Origin: Pseudarthrobacter siccitolerans
Lineage (GTDB): Bacteria; Actinomycetota; Actinomycetes; Actinomycetales; Micrococcaceae
DNA: 64,000 bases
Direction of reading: 5' to 3'
Assembly: GCF_001046895.1 (NCBI RefSeq)
Contig: NZ_CAQI01000027.1
Coordinates: forward strand, 114,929-178,928
Shown: piece after piece, positions 24,990 through 33,208 of the stretch
Numbering within the stretch: position 1 is the stretch's first letter
How the letters are laid out: every line of letters begins with the position of its first letter
Notes under the pieces: model-generated
Database searches by the model: none
Seen by the model: only the letters and a program-made list of their open reading frames with translations
Told to the model about the DNA's origin: nothing
Made by a program: the position numbers and the translations under genes

Positions 24990-25853
24990 TTATATGTCGG
25001 GTTCGCGCGGCGCCCCGTCCTCCTTCGCCTTCGACAGGGTGAATATCCCATAACGCATCGCACCGGTGCGATAGGCCAGGATCATGCGGGGCAGGCTTAG
25101 AGCGAAGAGGTTGCGTGCGCCAAGGGCCACGCGACGGGTCTCCCGGTCGACGATCAAGGCCTTCACAAGTCGACGGGCACAGATGGTCCAGGTGCGCGCG
25201 ACGCGGCGGCTGACATCCTCGTAGCCCTCGACCACGAAACCCGCTGCCACTGCCATCGCCTCGTACTCCTCGCGCGTGCCCATCGAGGGCAGGCGCCCTT
25301 CGCGGCAGATCGGTTCAAGCAGGTGGCGAAGCTTCCAGCCGCTGGCACCAGTCTCGGCCAGCCACGCGCAGACCACGAAGCGGCCGCCGGGCGCGAGCAC
25401 GCGATGCGCCTCGGCGAAGAACCTGGGCTTGTCCACCATGTGCTCGCTCGACTCGATGGCCCAGGCGGCGTTGGCCGAGGCATCGGGCAGCCCGTTGGCG
25501 AGCCAGTCGCGGAGCCGGATGTCCACGGCGGGTGCGGGATGCGCGGCGGCATAGCGGGCCTGCTCGACGGACAGCGTAAAGCCGGTGACGCTGACCTTGT
25601 GTGTCAGTGCGAGCTGCCTTGCCGTGGAGCCATAGCCGCAGCCGATGTCCACGCAATCCTCCCCGGGCATAAGGCGCAGCCGATCGCCGACGGTGTCTAC
25701 CAGCGCCTCGACCGCCTCGGCGGGCGTCTCGCGGCCCGTCGTCCATAGGCCGTGGTGGACGTGCTCGCCCCACACCCGGCGATAGATCGGGTCGAGCTCG
25801 TCGTAGTGGTCCGCAACTGCCTCGGCATTCTGGGAAATAGTGGGGACGATCAC
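24990..25853 (-). CDS. SAM-dependent methyltransferase (class I)
   Basis: A 287-residue cytoplasmic enzyme with the class I SAM fold: motif I VDIGCGYGSTARQLA, post-I TGFTLSVEQARYA, and a later WAIESSEHMVDKPRFFAEAH followed by RVLAPGGRFVVCAWLAETG. The opening YDELDPIYRRVWGEHVHHGL resembles tocopherol/sterol-type and mycolic-acid-like methyltransferases, which act on lipids or terpenoid quinols. The actual acceptor is unknown. GTG at 25853 starts the protein. It lies at the left edge of the accessory-looking stretch and converges on the DUF3846-like gene. Confidence 0.85.
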   Translation of the reverse strand: MIVPTISQNAEAVADHYDELDPIYRRVWGEHVHHGLWTTGRETPAEAVEALVDTVGDRLRLMPGEDCVDIGCGYGSTARQLALTHKVSVTGFTLSVEQARYAAAHPAPAVDIRLRDWLANGLPDASANAAWAIESSEHMVDKPRFFAEAHRVLAPGGRFVVCAWLAETGASGWKLRHLLEPICREGRLPSMGTREEYEAMAVAAGFVVEGYEDVSRRVARTWTICARRLVKALIVDRETRRVALGARNLFALSLPRMILAYRTGAMRYGIFTLSKAKEDGAPREPDI

Positions 25854-26024
25854 GCCGTCACCCTACAACGCCGGTCCATGCGATCGTAAGGTCCCCGAGC
25901 TTGGTTGACAATCGGCAGGGTTTCCCGCGGCAGGGTAAGTCGGGGATTCTCCAGCGTTGCATGGGGAGGTTTGTGCGCTGGCCGGAGGATGTTCAATAGG
26001 TGTCCGCGGGGCTATTATCGGCAG

Positions 26025-26429
26025 ATGAATGAGCACTTGGTTTCGACCGAGGCCGATGGATACACCTTCACGTTTGGTATTAGCCGATCGTCGCTGCGGA
26101 TAGCTGGGCTTTGTGCAGTTGTTGCCGCGGCCTTCCTTGCTGTCTTGATAAACGCGACCGAGCCTTTCCGTGTCCCTTTGGGAATCGCGATGGGCGTCCT
26201 CGTAATCACCCTGCTAATCACCTATGCCGTCAACAGTTCATCGCGGACTCACGAGCTTCAGCCGGAGACGGCTAAACGCGCCAGAGGGCCACGGATGATG
26301 GTCGGCAAGATTATGGGTAAGGGATCGCTGGCGGCAGAGCTTGCCCTCCTTGCAGAACTGCATGGACGGGGCGCACTTACTGACGAAGAGTTCAGCGCTG
26401 GAAAGCGGCGCATCCTTGGAGACAGTTGA
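26025..26429 (+). CDS. Small membrane protein with C-terminal SHOCT domain
   Basis: This 134-residue protein has two neighbouring membrane segments (IAGLCAVVAAAFLAVLINAT and the stretch around GVLVITLLITYAVN) and a C-terminal SHOCT motif, LLAELHGRGALTDEEFSAGK followed by RRIL. SHOCT helices mediate oligomerisation in many small bacterial proteins. ATG at 26025 follows the weak site CGGCAG; upstream codons in frame lack any site. The middle linker is basic and lies in the cytoplasm. No functional partner is nearby. Confidence 0.7.
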   Translation: MNEHLVSTEADGYTFTFGISRSSLRIAGLCAVVAAAFLAVLINATEPFRVPLGIAMGVLVITLLITYAVNSSSRTHELQPETAKRARGPRMMVGKIMGKGSLAAELALLAELHGRGALTDEEFSAGKRRILGDS

Positions 26430-26487
26430 ACCAGGGGCACAAGATCCTTGGGTGACACGAAGCCCTCGCCGATTCGACGTCACGCAC

Positions 26488-27051
26488 TCAGCGCCTGGCC
26501 ACATACCTCGTCATGAGTACACCGTCGGGAAACGTCCGCGTCTCCACCAGGCTCAGGTTCACCCAGTTGTCCAAGGCTGTGAAGAACGGCGTACCGCCGC
26601 CCACCAGGACCGGATGGGTGACGATCAGGTACTCGTCGATCAGCCCGGCCCGCATGGCCGCCGCGGCGAGTGTGGCACCCGCGATGTCCATCGAGCCGCC
26701 GTCGTCGGCCTTGAGCCGGGTGATCTCGGCGACCGCGTCGCCGGTAACCAGGCGCGTGTTCCAGTCGACAGCGGCGGTCGTTGAGGAGAACACCAATTTC
26801 GGCATGTCCCGCCAGCGGCGGGCGTACTCGATGTGGGCGGGTGAGGCGCCCGGCTGCTGGTCCGCCGTGGGCCAGTGGGAGCTCATCGTCTCCCACAGTT
26901 TGCGCCCGTACAGCGCCAGGCCCGTCGACCCCACCCGGTCGGACCACCATTGGAACAGCTCGTCGCTCGGCAAGCTCCAGCCCAGATCATCGCCGGGCCC
27001 GGCGATATAACCGTCCACGCTCACGTTCATGCCGAATGTCAGGTTGCGCAT
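26488..27051 (-). CDS. Dihydrofolate reductase-family protein (RibD C-terminal-like)
   Basis: A 187-residue oxidoreductase of the DHFR/RibD-C superfamily. The opening MNVSVDGYIAGPGDDLGW, the strand ALYGRKLWETM, the DIAGATLAAAAMRAGLIDEY stretch and the late PVLVGGGTPFF are the usual signature of the stand-alone actinobacterial 'dihydrofolate reductase family' proteins. They bind NADPH; their true substrates are mostly unknown. The chosen ATG at 27051 starts 20 residues inside the open frame, where the first beta-strand begins. It is divergent from the kinase-like gene. Confidence 0.85.
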   Translation of the reverse strand: MRNLTFGMNVSVDGYIAGPGDDLGWSLPSDELFQWWSDRVGSTGLALYGRKLWETMSSHWPTADQQPGASPAHIEYARRWRDMPKLVFSSTTAAVDWNTRLVTGDAVAEITRLKADDGGSMDIAGATLAAAAMRAGLIDEYLIVTHPVLVGGGTPFFTALDNWVNLSLVETRTFPDGVLMTRYVARR

Positions 27052-27161
27052 GGCGTCAGTCTCCCGCGGGTCGGCATCGTTGTACAGACCAGCACAGCCC
27101 GGAAAAGTCACTGGTCAGGCCACACCGACGGCCAGTAGGCCACCTGCTTTAGGATTGGCGG

Positions 27162-27779
27162 GTGATCGTGGCAGTGGAGGGCCCAAGCGCCGCCGGGAAG
27201 ACGACCTGGTGTCGGGCAATGGGACGCGAGTTCGTGCCCGAGTATCTTCCAAACGGCCATGAGCCGGATGGATCGAATCGGGAGGCTCTTGCTGGATACT
27301 GGGTCGACGTCAACGCTGGCCGCTGGTCTGCGGCTCTCGCACTCGAGGCCACGCAAGGTGTCGCGGTATGCGACAGCGACCCGCTGAAGCTGCACTACGC
27401 CTGGTGCCTGGCCCGAATAGGGGCCGATTCTTCGGGGCGCTTTCTCGATGAGTACGCCTGCGTTCGGGAAGCTTTCAGCGTGCGCCGCTTGGGCTTCGCT
27501 GACGCTGTCATGATCACTCTTCCGGACGAGCAGATCCTCCGCCAGCGCAAGGCATCGGACCTAACACGGACGCGCCGCTCCTTCGAGCTGCACGTGCAAC
27601 TCCGCAAGCCGTTGATCGAGTGGTATCGCCGACTTGATGAACTGCGTCCCGGAAGCGTGCTGTGGCAATTGCCCGCACAGAATGCTGATCTCAACGCCTT
27701 TGCAGGCGAAGCCCAGCTTAAGGACCGGTACGACCTTGAACTGCTCGACGTACTCGTCGGCAGTTTGCCTCCCATCTGA
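27162..27779 (+). CDS. P-loop kinase-like protein
   Basis: The 205-residue protein starts with a Walker A motif (VAVEGPSAAGKTTWC) and has the layout of a small-molecule or nucleoside-type kinase: a central ATQGVAVCDSDPLKLHYAWC strand with the acidic catalytic residue, and a lid region LRQRKASDLTRTRRSFELHV rich in Arg. It would phosphorylate a small substrate, but the kind cannot be told. GTG at 27162 is the start. Its coding style is somewhat less GC-biased than the neighbours, consistent with an accessory gene. Confidence 0.7.
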   Translation: MIVAVEGPSAAGKTTWCRAMGREFVPEYLPNGHEPDGSNREALAGYWVDVNAGRWSAALALEATQGVAVCDSDPLKLHYAWCLARIGADSSGRFLDEYACVREAFSVRRLGFADAVMITLPDEQILRQRKASDLTRTRRSFELHVQLRKPLIEWYRRLDELRPGSVLWQLPAQNADLNAFAGEAQLKDRYDLELLDVLVGSLPPI

Positions 27780-27931
27780 AGAAAGGGTTACCCCTGCTGC
27801 GCTAATCACGTGCCTGGTGATTAGCTGGGGAACATGGGACGGATCTAATCGTCGGCGTCTACGAAGACGACGTGCAGGTAGTCGTGGAGCCCCACACAGC
27901 AAGGCGCTGACTGGGCCCGCAGCTTAGCTGG

Positions 27932-28383
27932 TCAAACCTCGGTACAGGCACCCTTGGGGACTGACGGGTGTCCGTACAGCACGAAGCTGGTGCCGTCATC
28001 TTCCAGAACCGATACGTAGGTTGGCCGAACAGAGCCACTGCAGACTCGCAGATGGCGATCGCGGTCACGGCCGCCTCGGTGCCGGTGGCCGCCCGCGGGT
28101 CAACGACACTGGTCTCGATCCGGATCCTGCCCGGCTCGGTCTCAGTCACAGACTTGATTTGGCCCACCCAGCGCGCGTTCGCGTTTGCTGTCGTGAAGTC
28201 TGCAGTTTTGTTCGGTTCAGTGGCGGAACCGGGCACGGAGTCAGGAGCTGCGGCCGTTTGGCTGGCTGCACCGTGAGCGGGCGTAGCTGTTGTGGCTGCT
28301 GTCGTGGGCGTGGATGACGAACATCCGGTGAGCGATAGGCCAGCGAAAGCCGCTACAGCGAGGGCGGGAAAAACGTTGTTCAC
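27932..28383 (-). pseudogene. Lipoprotein gene with a frameshift near its 3' end
   Basis: The GTG at 28383 opens a signal peptide with lipobox LTGC and a Ser/Thr/Ala-rich linker, followed by a small domain (WVGQIKSVTETEPGRIRIET). Read straight, the frame ends at 27859 with an unnatural tail. From about 28018 the neighbouring frame instead gives a protein-like end, YVSVLEDDGTSFVLYGHPSV and then PKGACTEV with a stop at 27934-27932. One base appears lost between about 28010 and 28025, or the assembly has an error there. The ancestral product would be about 150 residues, an exported lipoprotein of unknown function. Confidence 0.6.
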
Positions 28384-28465
28384 AGTTGTCCAAGCTCCGA
28401 AGGGCGGGGAACGCACCGCGCCCCGACTCCGAACCCGGCCACGGCTGCGAGCAGGCCCTGGACGG

Positions 28466-28633
28466 TCATGACCTTACGCCGCTGTCATCAAACGGAGGAA
28501 CGTCCGCCATGTGCCGACGTTTCTCGGCCTGAAGGATGCCGTCCCGTACGGCGGCGCGGATGACGCCGTAGAGGATGTAGAAGAAGACCGCCGCGAAGAC
28601 AACGGTCAAGACCAGACTGTCGAGAGCCATCAT
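28466..28633 (-). CDS. Small membrane protein, coupled to the upstream gene
   Basis: A 55-residue protein with one hydrophobic segment (SLVLTVVFAAVFFYILYGVI) and a charged C-terminal tail. Its ATG at 28633 overlaps the upstream stop by four bases (ATGA), and GGAGGAGG lies about 12 bases before. The coupling to the 214-residue gene suggests that the two products act together, perhaps at the membrane. No family is recognised. Confidence 0.65.
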   Translation of the reverse strand: MMALDSLVLTVVFAAVFFYILYGVIRAAVRDGILQAEKRRHMADVPPFDDSGVRS

Positions 28634-29274
28634 CCTTGCGTACCCTCCTCCGGCCAGTACTTCTGGGTGGCTGCCGCGGCCTCCCGAAGCTGGGTTCCGT
28701 CCACGACTACGGATGATTCCGGCATGCCAAGGGCGATCCACTGAGCCAGCAAGCGAATCTCCCCGGCCGGAGGAAGCGGCCACAGCCAGATTGTGCCGGT
28801 GCCCGAGAGCTCGTCGTCGCCTCCGCTGCCTCCTCCGTTATTCAGGGCAAGTGTCGGTGGCTCGGGATCCTGACCAATTCCCCTGAGGCTGTGGGGCCCT
28901 TGATAGGCAGTGCTGGCTTTGGAACCATTGGGGAACTGGACGCCGAACATCAAGGATGTCTGCTGTGACCGCCCTTGGCGGAAGCCCATCCCCGAGTGAT
29001 GGAAGTGCTCCTGAAGATCAGTCCAGTCTTCGTCATTCTGGTCGACGCGTCGACATAGCCAGGACAGGCTGAAGGAGCAGCCGGTGGAAAACACCTCTGC
29101 GCTCTTCACGCCCACAACGATCGATGGACTGCGGTGCAGGAACTTGCCCACGTGTACGACGGCCGGCAGTTCATGAGCGGGAGGAGCCACCCAAGGCGGC
29201 GGGACGTATCTTGTCGACCGCGGCTGCGGCGGCAACGGCGGTACTGGAAAGCTCTGGAAGAAGGTCATGGTCAT
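28630..29274 (-). CDS. Conserved hypothetical protein (unknown, WPLPPAG-type)
   Basis: This 214-residue protein belongs to a pattern often seen in actinobacteria. It has a Pro-rich start, SLMFGVQFPNGSKAST (a 'FGVqF.dG.kas' strand), a glycine-rich GGGSGGDD stretch, and then TIWLWPLPPAGEIRLLAQWI followed by ALGMPESSVVVDG. Function is unknown; no catalytic motif is visible. The frame is open upstream, and two in-frame ATGs (29274 and 29268) both fit a weak AAGG site. Its stop overlaps the small membrane protein gene. The pair lies next to the IS110-family transposase gene. Confidence 0.6.
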   Translation of the reverse strand: MTMTFFQSFPVPPLPPQPRSTRYVPPPWVAPPAHELPAVVHVGKFLHRSPSIVVGVKSAEVFSTGCSFSLSWLCRRVDQNDEDWTDLQEHFHHSGMGFRQGRSQQTSLMFGVQFPNGSKASTAYQGPHSLRGIGQDPEPPTLALNNGGGSGGDDELSGTGTIWLWPLPPAGEIRLLAQWIALGMPESSVVVDGTQLREAAAATQKYWPEEGTQG

Positions 29275-29380
29275 CCTTGGCCCGCTGGCGGCGACCGACC
29301 AGCGGAACAGCGGCGCGAGCCGCTCTGGATCCCCCAATCCGTCCTAACCATGCCAGTCTAATACGAAAGTAATTGGTGAC

Positions 29381-30619
29381 TCAGGCTGCGGTGGCCGGGG
29401 TGATGGTGACGTCGAAGCCGAGGCTGTTGAGCTTTTTGATGGCGTTGTTTCGGGCTTTGATCGGGTCGAGACGGGTGAAGTGGTCGGCGCCGGGGTCGGC
29501 GTAGCATTCTCCGTCGGCGAGCATATGCCAGACGGCGGTGATGATGGAGTGTTCCAGGGACACGGTCGCTTTCATGGGCCCGCGGCGGGCGGCGATCCGC
29601 CAGTATTTTGCAGCGAGGTAGGTGTCCTTGCCCCGGGAAGCGGACATGGCCGCGATGCCGAGGGCGCCTTTGAGGTATTTGTTGCCGGGCAGGACGTGGG
29701 CTGACTTGATCCGTCCGGCGGATTCGTTGGCGCCGGGACAGACTCCGGTCCAGGAAGCGAGTCGGCCAGGTGTTTCGAAGCGGGACATGTCCGCGCCGGT
29801 TTCGGCGATGATCACGTCGGCGACTTTGAGTGAGACTCCGGGGATGGTGGCCAGGAATTCCCTGGCAGCACGAAAGGGCTCCATCGCTTCCTCGATCCGT
29901 CCGGTGAGCGCGTCGATGATGCGGGACTGGGCATCGATCTGGTCTAGATGCAGCCGGGCCATGAACGCGTGGTGCGCCTTGAAGCGGCCGGTGAGGGCCT
30001 CCACGAGCTCGGGGATTCTTGAGCGGAGGGTGCCTTTGGCGAGGCCGGCGAGGACTTCGGGGTCGCGTTCACCGCTGACGAGGGCCTCGAGCATCGCCCG
30101 GGATGAAACACCAGTGAGATCCGAGACCACGGAGGAGAGCTTGATCCCGGAGCCTTCCAGAAACTTTTCCAGGCGCTGGATCTCCCTGGTCCGGTCACGG
30201 ATGGCAATGGCCCGGGCCCTGGTCAGGTCCCGCAGTTCCCGGATTGGCTCGGGCGGAACGAACGAGGCCCGAAGCAGCCCGTGCGCGCCCAACTGAGCGA
30301 GCCAGGCCGCATCAGAGACATCGGTTTTGCGGCCCGGGATGTTCCTTGCGGCCTTGGCGTTGACCAGGATCACCGGCAGCGTCTCTTCGAGGAGATAGAA
30401 GAAGGGTTTCCAGTAATCGCTTGTGGCTTCCATGACGACAGTGGTGACGTGCTCCTGTTCCAGGAAATCCCGCAGGGCAAGGATCTGCGCTGTGGTTGCG
30501 CCCCACGTAGTGACCGTGGAGGTATAGGTTCCGGCCCGTTCCCCCGGCAGCCGGAGACAGACCTTCGCGTCGCGTTTGGAAATATCCATTCCCGCGGCTC
30601 GCTCGTGCACGATATCCAT
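29381..30619 (-). CDS. IS110-family transposase
   Basis: This 412-residue recombinase has an N-terminal RuvC-like DEDD domain and a C-terminal Tnp20 domain. The acidic residues are in AAGMDISKRDAKV, VVMEATSDYWKPF and GRKTDVSDAAWLAQL. The second half includes EFLATIPGVSLKVADVIIAE and the NESAGRIKSAHVLPGNKYLK segment, in which a catalytic Ser is expected. IS110 enzymes insert the element using a guide RNA made from the adjacent non-coding end. ATG at 30619 follows a strong AGGAGG site. The frame is intact, so the element may be functional. Confidence 0.9.
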   Translation of the reverse strand: MDIVHERAAGMDISKRDAKVCLRLPGERAGTYTSTVTTWGATTAQILALRDFLEQEHVTTVVMEATSDYWKPFFYLLEETLPVILVNAKAARNIPGRKTDVSDAAWLAQLGAHGLLRASFVPPEPIRELRDLTRARAIAIRDRTREIQRLEKFLEGSGIKLSSVVSDLTGVSSRAMLEALVSGERDPEVLAGLAKGTLRSRIPELVEALTGRFKAHHAFMARLHLDQIDAQSRIIDALTGRIEEAMEPFRAAREFLATIPGVSLKVADVIIAETGADMSRFETPGRLASWTGVCPGANESAGRIKSAHVLPGNKYLKGALGIAAMSASRGKDTYLAAKYWRIAARRGPMKATVSLEHSIITAVWHMLADGECYADPGADHFTRLDPIKARNNAIKKLNSLGFDVTITPATAA

Positions 30620-30945
30620 GACTGTTCCTCCTGACAACCCGACTCGACCTTGGTGGCGTCTGCCGCGGGGAGGACAGGGAAAACAAAGGAATCTAACACT
30701 CGTGCTCCAAGGCAACAATCCACGGTTCCCGTGGAAGCCCTCCGCGCCACGCTAGCCCACAGGCTCAACCACGGCACCACAGACGGGTCGGCGTCCACCG
30801 CGGCAGACAACTCCATGATCCGCCCGAACCCTCATCCGCGGCCAGAGCCGGTGGCGACGCAAGCGCATACTTTCTCCCACCACGGCGCGACAGCGACGCT
30901 GGACCGCTAGCCCTGACACCCGCGCCCTTAACCTCTAGAGATTTG
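30620..30945 (-). ncRNA. Candidate IS110 bridge-RNA region
   Basis: About 325 bases upstream of the transposase carry no gene but are moderately conserved in composition. In IS110-group elements this end encodes the structured bridge RNA with one loop for the target and one for the donor. I cannot fold the sequence here, so loops and core dinucleotide are not assigned. Confidence 0.3.
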
Positions 30946-30972
30946 AATGGCCATGTTCTGATCGTTTGCGTT

Positions 30973-31010
30973 GCAACCTTGGGTTTTGTGGCGACGAAAC
31001 CTAAGTTCGC
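30973..31010. repeat. Imperfect palindrome beside the insertion sequence
   Basis: The 38-base stretch reads nearly the same on both strands (GCAACCTTGGGTTTTGTGG and its near-complement). It produces the same short peptide in both directions. It lies between the insertion sequence and a small membrane protein gene, and could be an operator, a recombination site or the stem of a terminator. Confidence 0.5.
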
Positions 31011-31068
31011 AAAATCCCCCATGTGGTTGAGTAGGCCAATGGATAGCAACTACGTCAATGGGGGCGGC

Positions 31069-31245
31069 ATGTGGTTCGCCATCGCGCTGATCAATGCCGG
31101 ATTGGCCGAACAGAAGAACCGGAGCCGGCTGGCTTGGTTTTTCATCTCAATGTTCCTCGGGCCATTCGCGACGCTACTCGTTGTGGTACTTCCGCCGCCG
31201 GAAGTACAGAAGCCCAAACCCCGGCGTAGTACTGCATCAGGATGA
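31069..31245 (+). CDS. Small membrane protein
   Basis: A 58-residue protein with a hydrophobic core (LAWFFISMFLGPFATLLVVV) and a basic Pro-rich tail. The N-terminus MWFAIALINAGLAEQKNRSR resembles small actinobacterial membrane proteins of unknown function. ATG at 31069 follows GGGGGCGG; ATG at 31039 is an alternative that adds ten residues. Extending it further to 30943 would run through the palindrome and is rejected. Confidence 0.5.
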   Translation: MWFAIALINAGLAEQKNRSRLAWFFISMFLGPFATLLVVVLPPPEVQKPKPRRSTASG

Positions 31246-31297
31246 CGGTCAAGAATTCCTCCTGCGCATGGGTTTGCCGACACGGTAATTTTGGCTG

Positions 31298-31630
31298 ATG
31301 ACATCCTTTGGAACCGGTGCCAGCCCGGGGACCGTGTGCGGCACCGCAAGGACAGTTCGCAGCGTGGACGAATTTTCCACAGTGAAGCCCGGCGACATCC
31401 TTGTCTGCCGGACCACTGACCCTGCCTGGACACCGCTGTTCGGGCTGGCCGCTGCAATCGTGACGGAAACAGGCGGCATGCTTTCGCACGCCGCCATCGT
31501 GGCTCGCGAATATGGCATTCCCGCTGTTTTAGGGGTAGCCGGCGCCCTCGACCGTTTCCCGGCCGGAACCGCCATCGTGGTCGACGGAACCAGGGGAACC
31601 GTTACCGAAGCGCCGGCAAAGGGTCTGTGA
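31298..31630 (+). CDS. Stand-alone PEP-utilizing enzyme mobile (phosphohistidine) domain
   Basis: This 110-residue protein consists of only the swivelling domain of PEP synthase/PPDK-type enzymes. The active-site His lies in TGGMLSHAAIVAREYGIP, with PGDILVCRTTDPAWTPLFG before it and AVLGVAGAL after. In full-length enzymes the His carries phosphate between an ATP-grasp domain and a pyruvate-binding barrel; neither is encoded nearby. It may be a separate subunit or a leftover. Its stop overlaps the next gene's ATG by one base (TGATG). Confidence 0.75.
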   Translation: MTSFGTGASPGTVCGTARTVRSVDEFSTVKPGDILVCRTTDPAWTPLFGLAAAIVTETGGMLSHAAIVAREYGIPAVLGVAGALDRFPAGTAIVVDGTRGTVTEAPAKGL

Positions 31631-32237
31631 TGAGCTCGAACCAGCCCACGATGCTGCTCACCCTCCACTCCGTCAGGCTCCTCGGCTTCGCTGACACTGA
31701 GGCAGTTGTGGAAAGGTTTGGCCAGGATCCGCAACAAGTCGAACGCCTTCTCATCGAAGCCGGCTCGAAGGGGTGGGCCGTGCGCTCCTCATTCGGGGAC
31801 TCGCGGGGATGGTCCCTGACTGTCGCGGGCAGGACAGAAAAAATGAACGGCTCCTGGCCGAGGAACTGGAGGCGGCGGGTGCACGTGCGTCGGTCACCTC
31901 CGTGCACGAGGAATTCGTGCCCCTGAACACGGATATAGTCGCCGCCTGCAGCCAGCTTCAACTCGACCGGTTGTTCCAGGAGAACCAGCCGGATCAAGGT
32001 CTGGACCACATGACGGCTCAAACCTTTACCGACGCCGTGGCATCCTTCCGCGGCCTGGAAACCCGCCTGGCTGGAGCGTTGCCGCGGTTCGGCGGATACG
32101 TGCACCGGCTCGACCAGGCGGTGGCAAACGCAGCCACAGAACCAGCCTGGTTGATCGCGACAGACCGCGATTCCTTTCACCGCATTTGGTTCGAGTTCCA
32201 CGAGGACCTGATCGCCACTCTCGGCATACAGCGATAA
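31630..32237 (+). pseudogene. Winged-helix-like regulator gene, frameshifted at a run of six A
   Basis: ATG at 31630 follows AAAGGG and opens a frame with helix-rich HSVRLLGFADTEAVVERFG and VERLLIEAGSKGWA, then SLTVAGRTE. At 31838-31843 (AAAAAA) the natural continuation lies in the adjacent frame: NERLLAEELEAAGARASV, then SVHEEFVPLNTDIVAACSQL and on to a stop at 32237. Restoring one A gives a single protein of about 202 residues. The N-terminus looks like a MarR- or winged-helix-type regulator; the second half is unrecognised. Because A AAA AAT is also a -1 slippage sequence, a programmed shift cannot be excluded. Confidence 0.6.
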
Positions 32238-32317
32238 ATAACGCCCCCGGCTTACCGGAAAGGGCTATTGGGTTCCTCGTGCATATGGAATAGTGCGATA
32301 AATGACGGGGGGTAAGA

Positions 32318-32773
32318 ATGACGAAGAACAGGTGTTTGCTGAATATTGCAATGGCGGCTTTCCTTGTGGCCGTTCCGGTCACGGGATGTGAAGCCAAAGA
32401 GCAGCCGGGAGTTGAGAACTTACAAGGATTCAGCTCCATGGATGAGGCTTACACCGCCGTCAATGACATCCTGGCCTGCGAAGGTGATCCTGTTGGTGAT
32501 CCAATTGTTCCGATGGGCGATGGCATCAGGCTGGCCTCGGCACAGAAGCTGTGCTTTGAAAAGGTCCAGATAGACCTTTTTGCAGACGAGAAAGCATTTC
32601 GCGAAACCTACCAGATCTTGTCTGACTCCAACCAAGGCAAAATCCATCTCGTCCATGGGAAGAATTGGATGGTTGTCGATTTTACTGAAATGGCCACCGG
32701 CCAACCATCGACGAGTGACATCGAACGCCTGGCAGAAAAGCTCAACAGTGAGTATGTCGTCGTCGACTCTTAG
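32318..32773 (+). CDS. Hypothetical lipoprotein
   Basis: A 151-residue protein with an N-terminal signal (LLNIAMAAFLVAVPVTGC) ending in a lipobox Cys, so it is predicted to be anchored to the outer face of the membrane. The mature part contains two cysteines (LACEG and KLCFE) that could form a disulphide, and an acidic C-terminal half. Codon use is less GC-biased than in the flanks. No family was recognised. Confidence 0.6.
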   Translation: MTKNRCLLNIAMAAFLVAVPVTGCEAKEQPGVENLQGFSSMDEAYTAVNDILACEGDPVGDPIVPMGDGIRLASAQKLCFEKVQIDLFADEKAFRETYQILSDSNQGKIHLVHGKNWMVVDFTEMATGQPSTSDIERLAEKLNSEYVVVDS

Positions 32774-32836
32774 CGGCAGCGGCCCAAACCAGCTTGGGGA
32801 GGCGATGATGCCGGCGCTTACGAAGCAGCCAACTGC

Positions 32837-33193
32837 TCAGCGTTGCTTACGGCCCCAGGCGGCTGAATCTTCAAACCAGCCGAGGGCGGCTACAGACTCA
32901 ATATCGGCTGCGGTGCGCACTTCCACCTGGTGGGTGTATTTGTCGTGACGGAACCGAATGATGTCACGGACGAACGAGCCGTGGTGCTCCTCCCACATGT
33001 CCATGGTCAGCAGAGCTTTGCTCTTCGAGATGGGCGTGAGCCAGGTGAACTTCCGCGCCGCCCCGTAACTCACCTGGGTTCTTGAAAACTCTTCGACGAT
33101 GTCGCTACCCAACCCGGACATCCGCGCTGAAAGCACATCGTAGATCTCCATGAGCGCGCCGGGGAAAAGCTGCTGTGCGTCCACACTCACCAT
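32837..33193 (-). CDS. Hypothetical protein (DUF5655-like)
   Basis: A 118-residue cytoplasmic protein with the central stretch RKFTWLTPISKSKALLTMD, followed by IRFRHDKYTHQVEVRTAADI. The 'f.wi.P.k.gl.l.ld' pattern followed by a 'h.v.i.s..dl' end resembles DUF5655-type domains, which are of unknown function. The assignment is by pattern only. The start codon lies 16 bases inside a family A hairpin copy's distance; no ribosome-binding site is strong. Confidence 0.45.
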   Translation of the reverse strand: MVSVDAQQLFPGALMEIYDVLSARMSGLGSDIVEEFSRTQVSYGAARKFTWLTPISKSKALLTMDMWEEHHGSFVRDIIRFRHDKYTHQVEVRTAADIESVAALGWFEDSAAWGRKQR

Positions 33194-33208
33194 GGTGGCC
33201 TATTTGCC

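Larger units (their letters stand above)
29360..30945 (-). mobile_element. IS110-family insertion sequence (boundaries approximate)
   Basis: The element consists of one DEDD transposase gene and a long non-coding stretch upstream of it, the layout of IS110-group elements. These have no long terminal inverted repeats and make no target duplications, so exact ends cannot be read by eye; the limits given are the gene plus about 300 bases of leader. It lies in the accessory stretch close to three damaged genes. Confidence 0.55.

Noticed and set aside
30765..31049. A leftward gene through the IS110 leader and palindrome
   Set aside because: The translation is only the mirror of the palindrome followed by arginine- and alanine-rich sequence with no domain.
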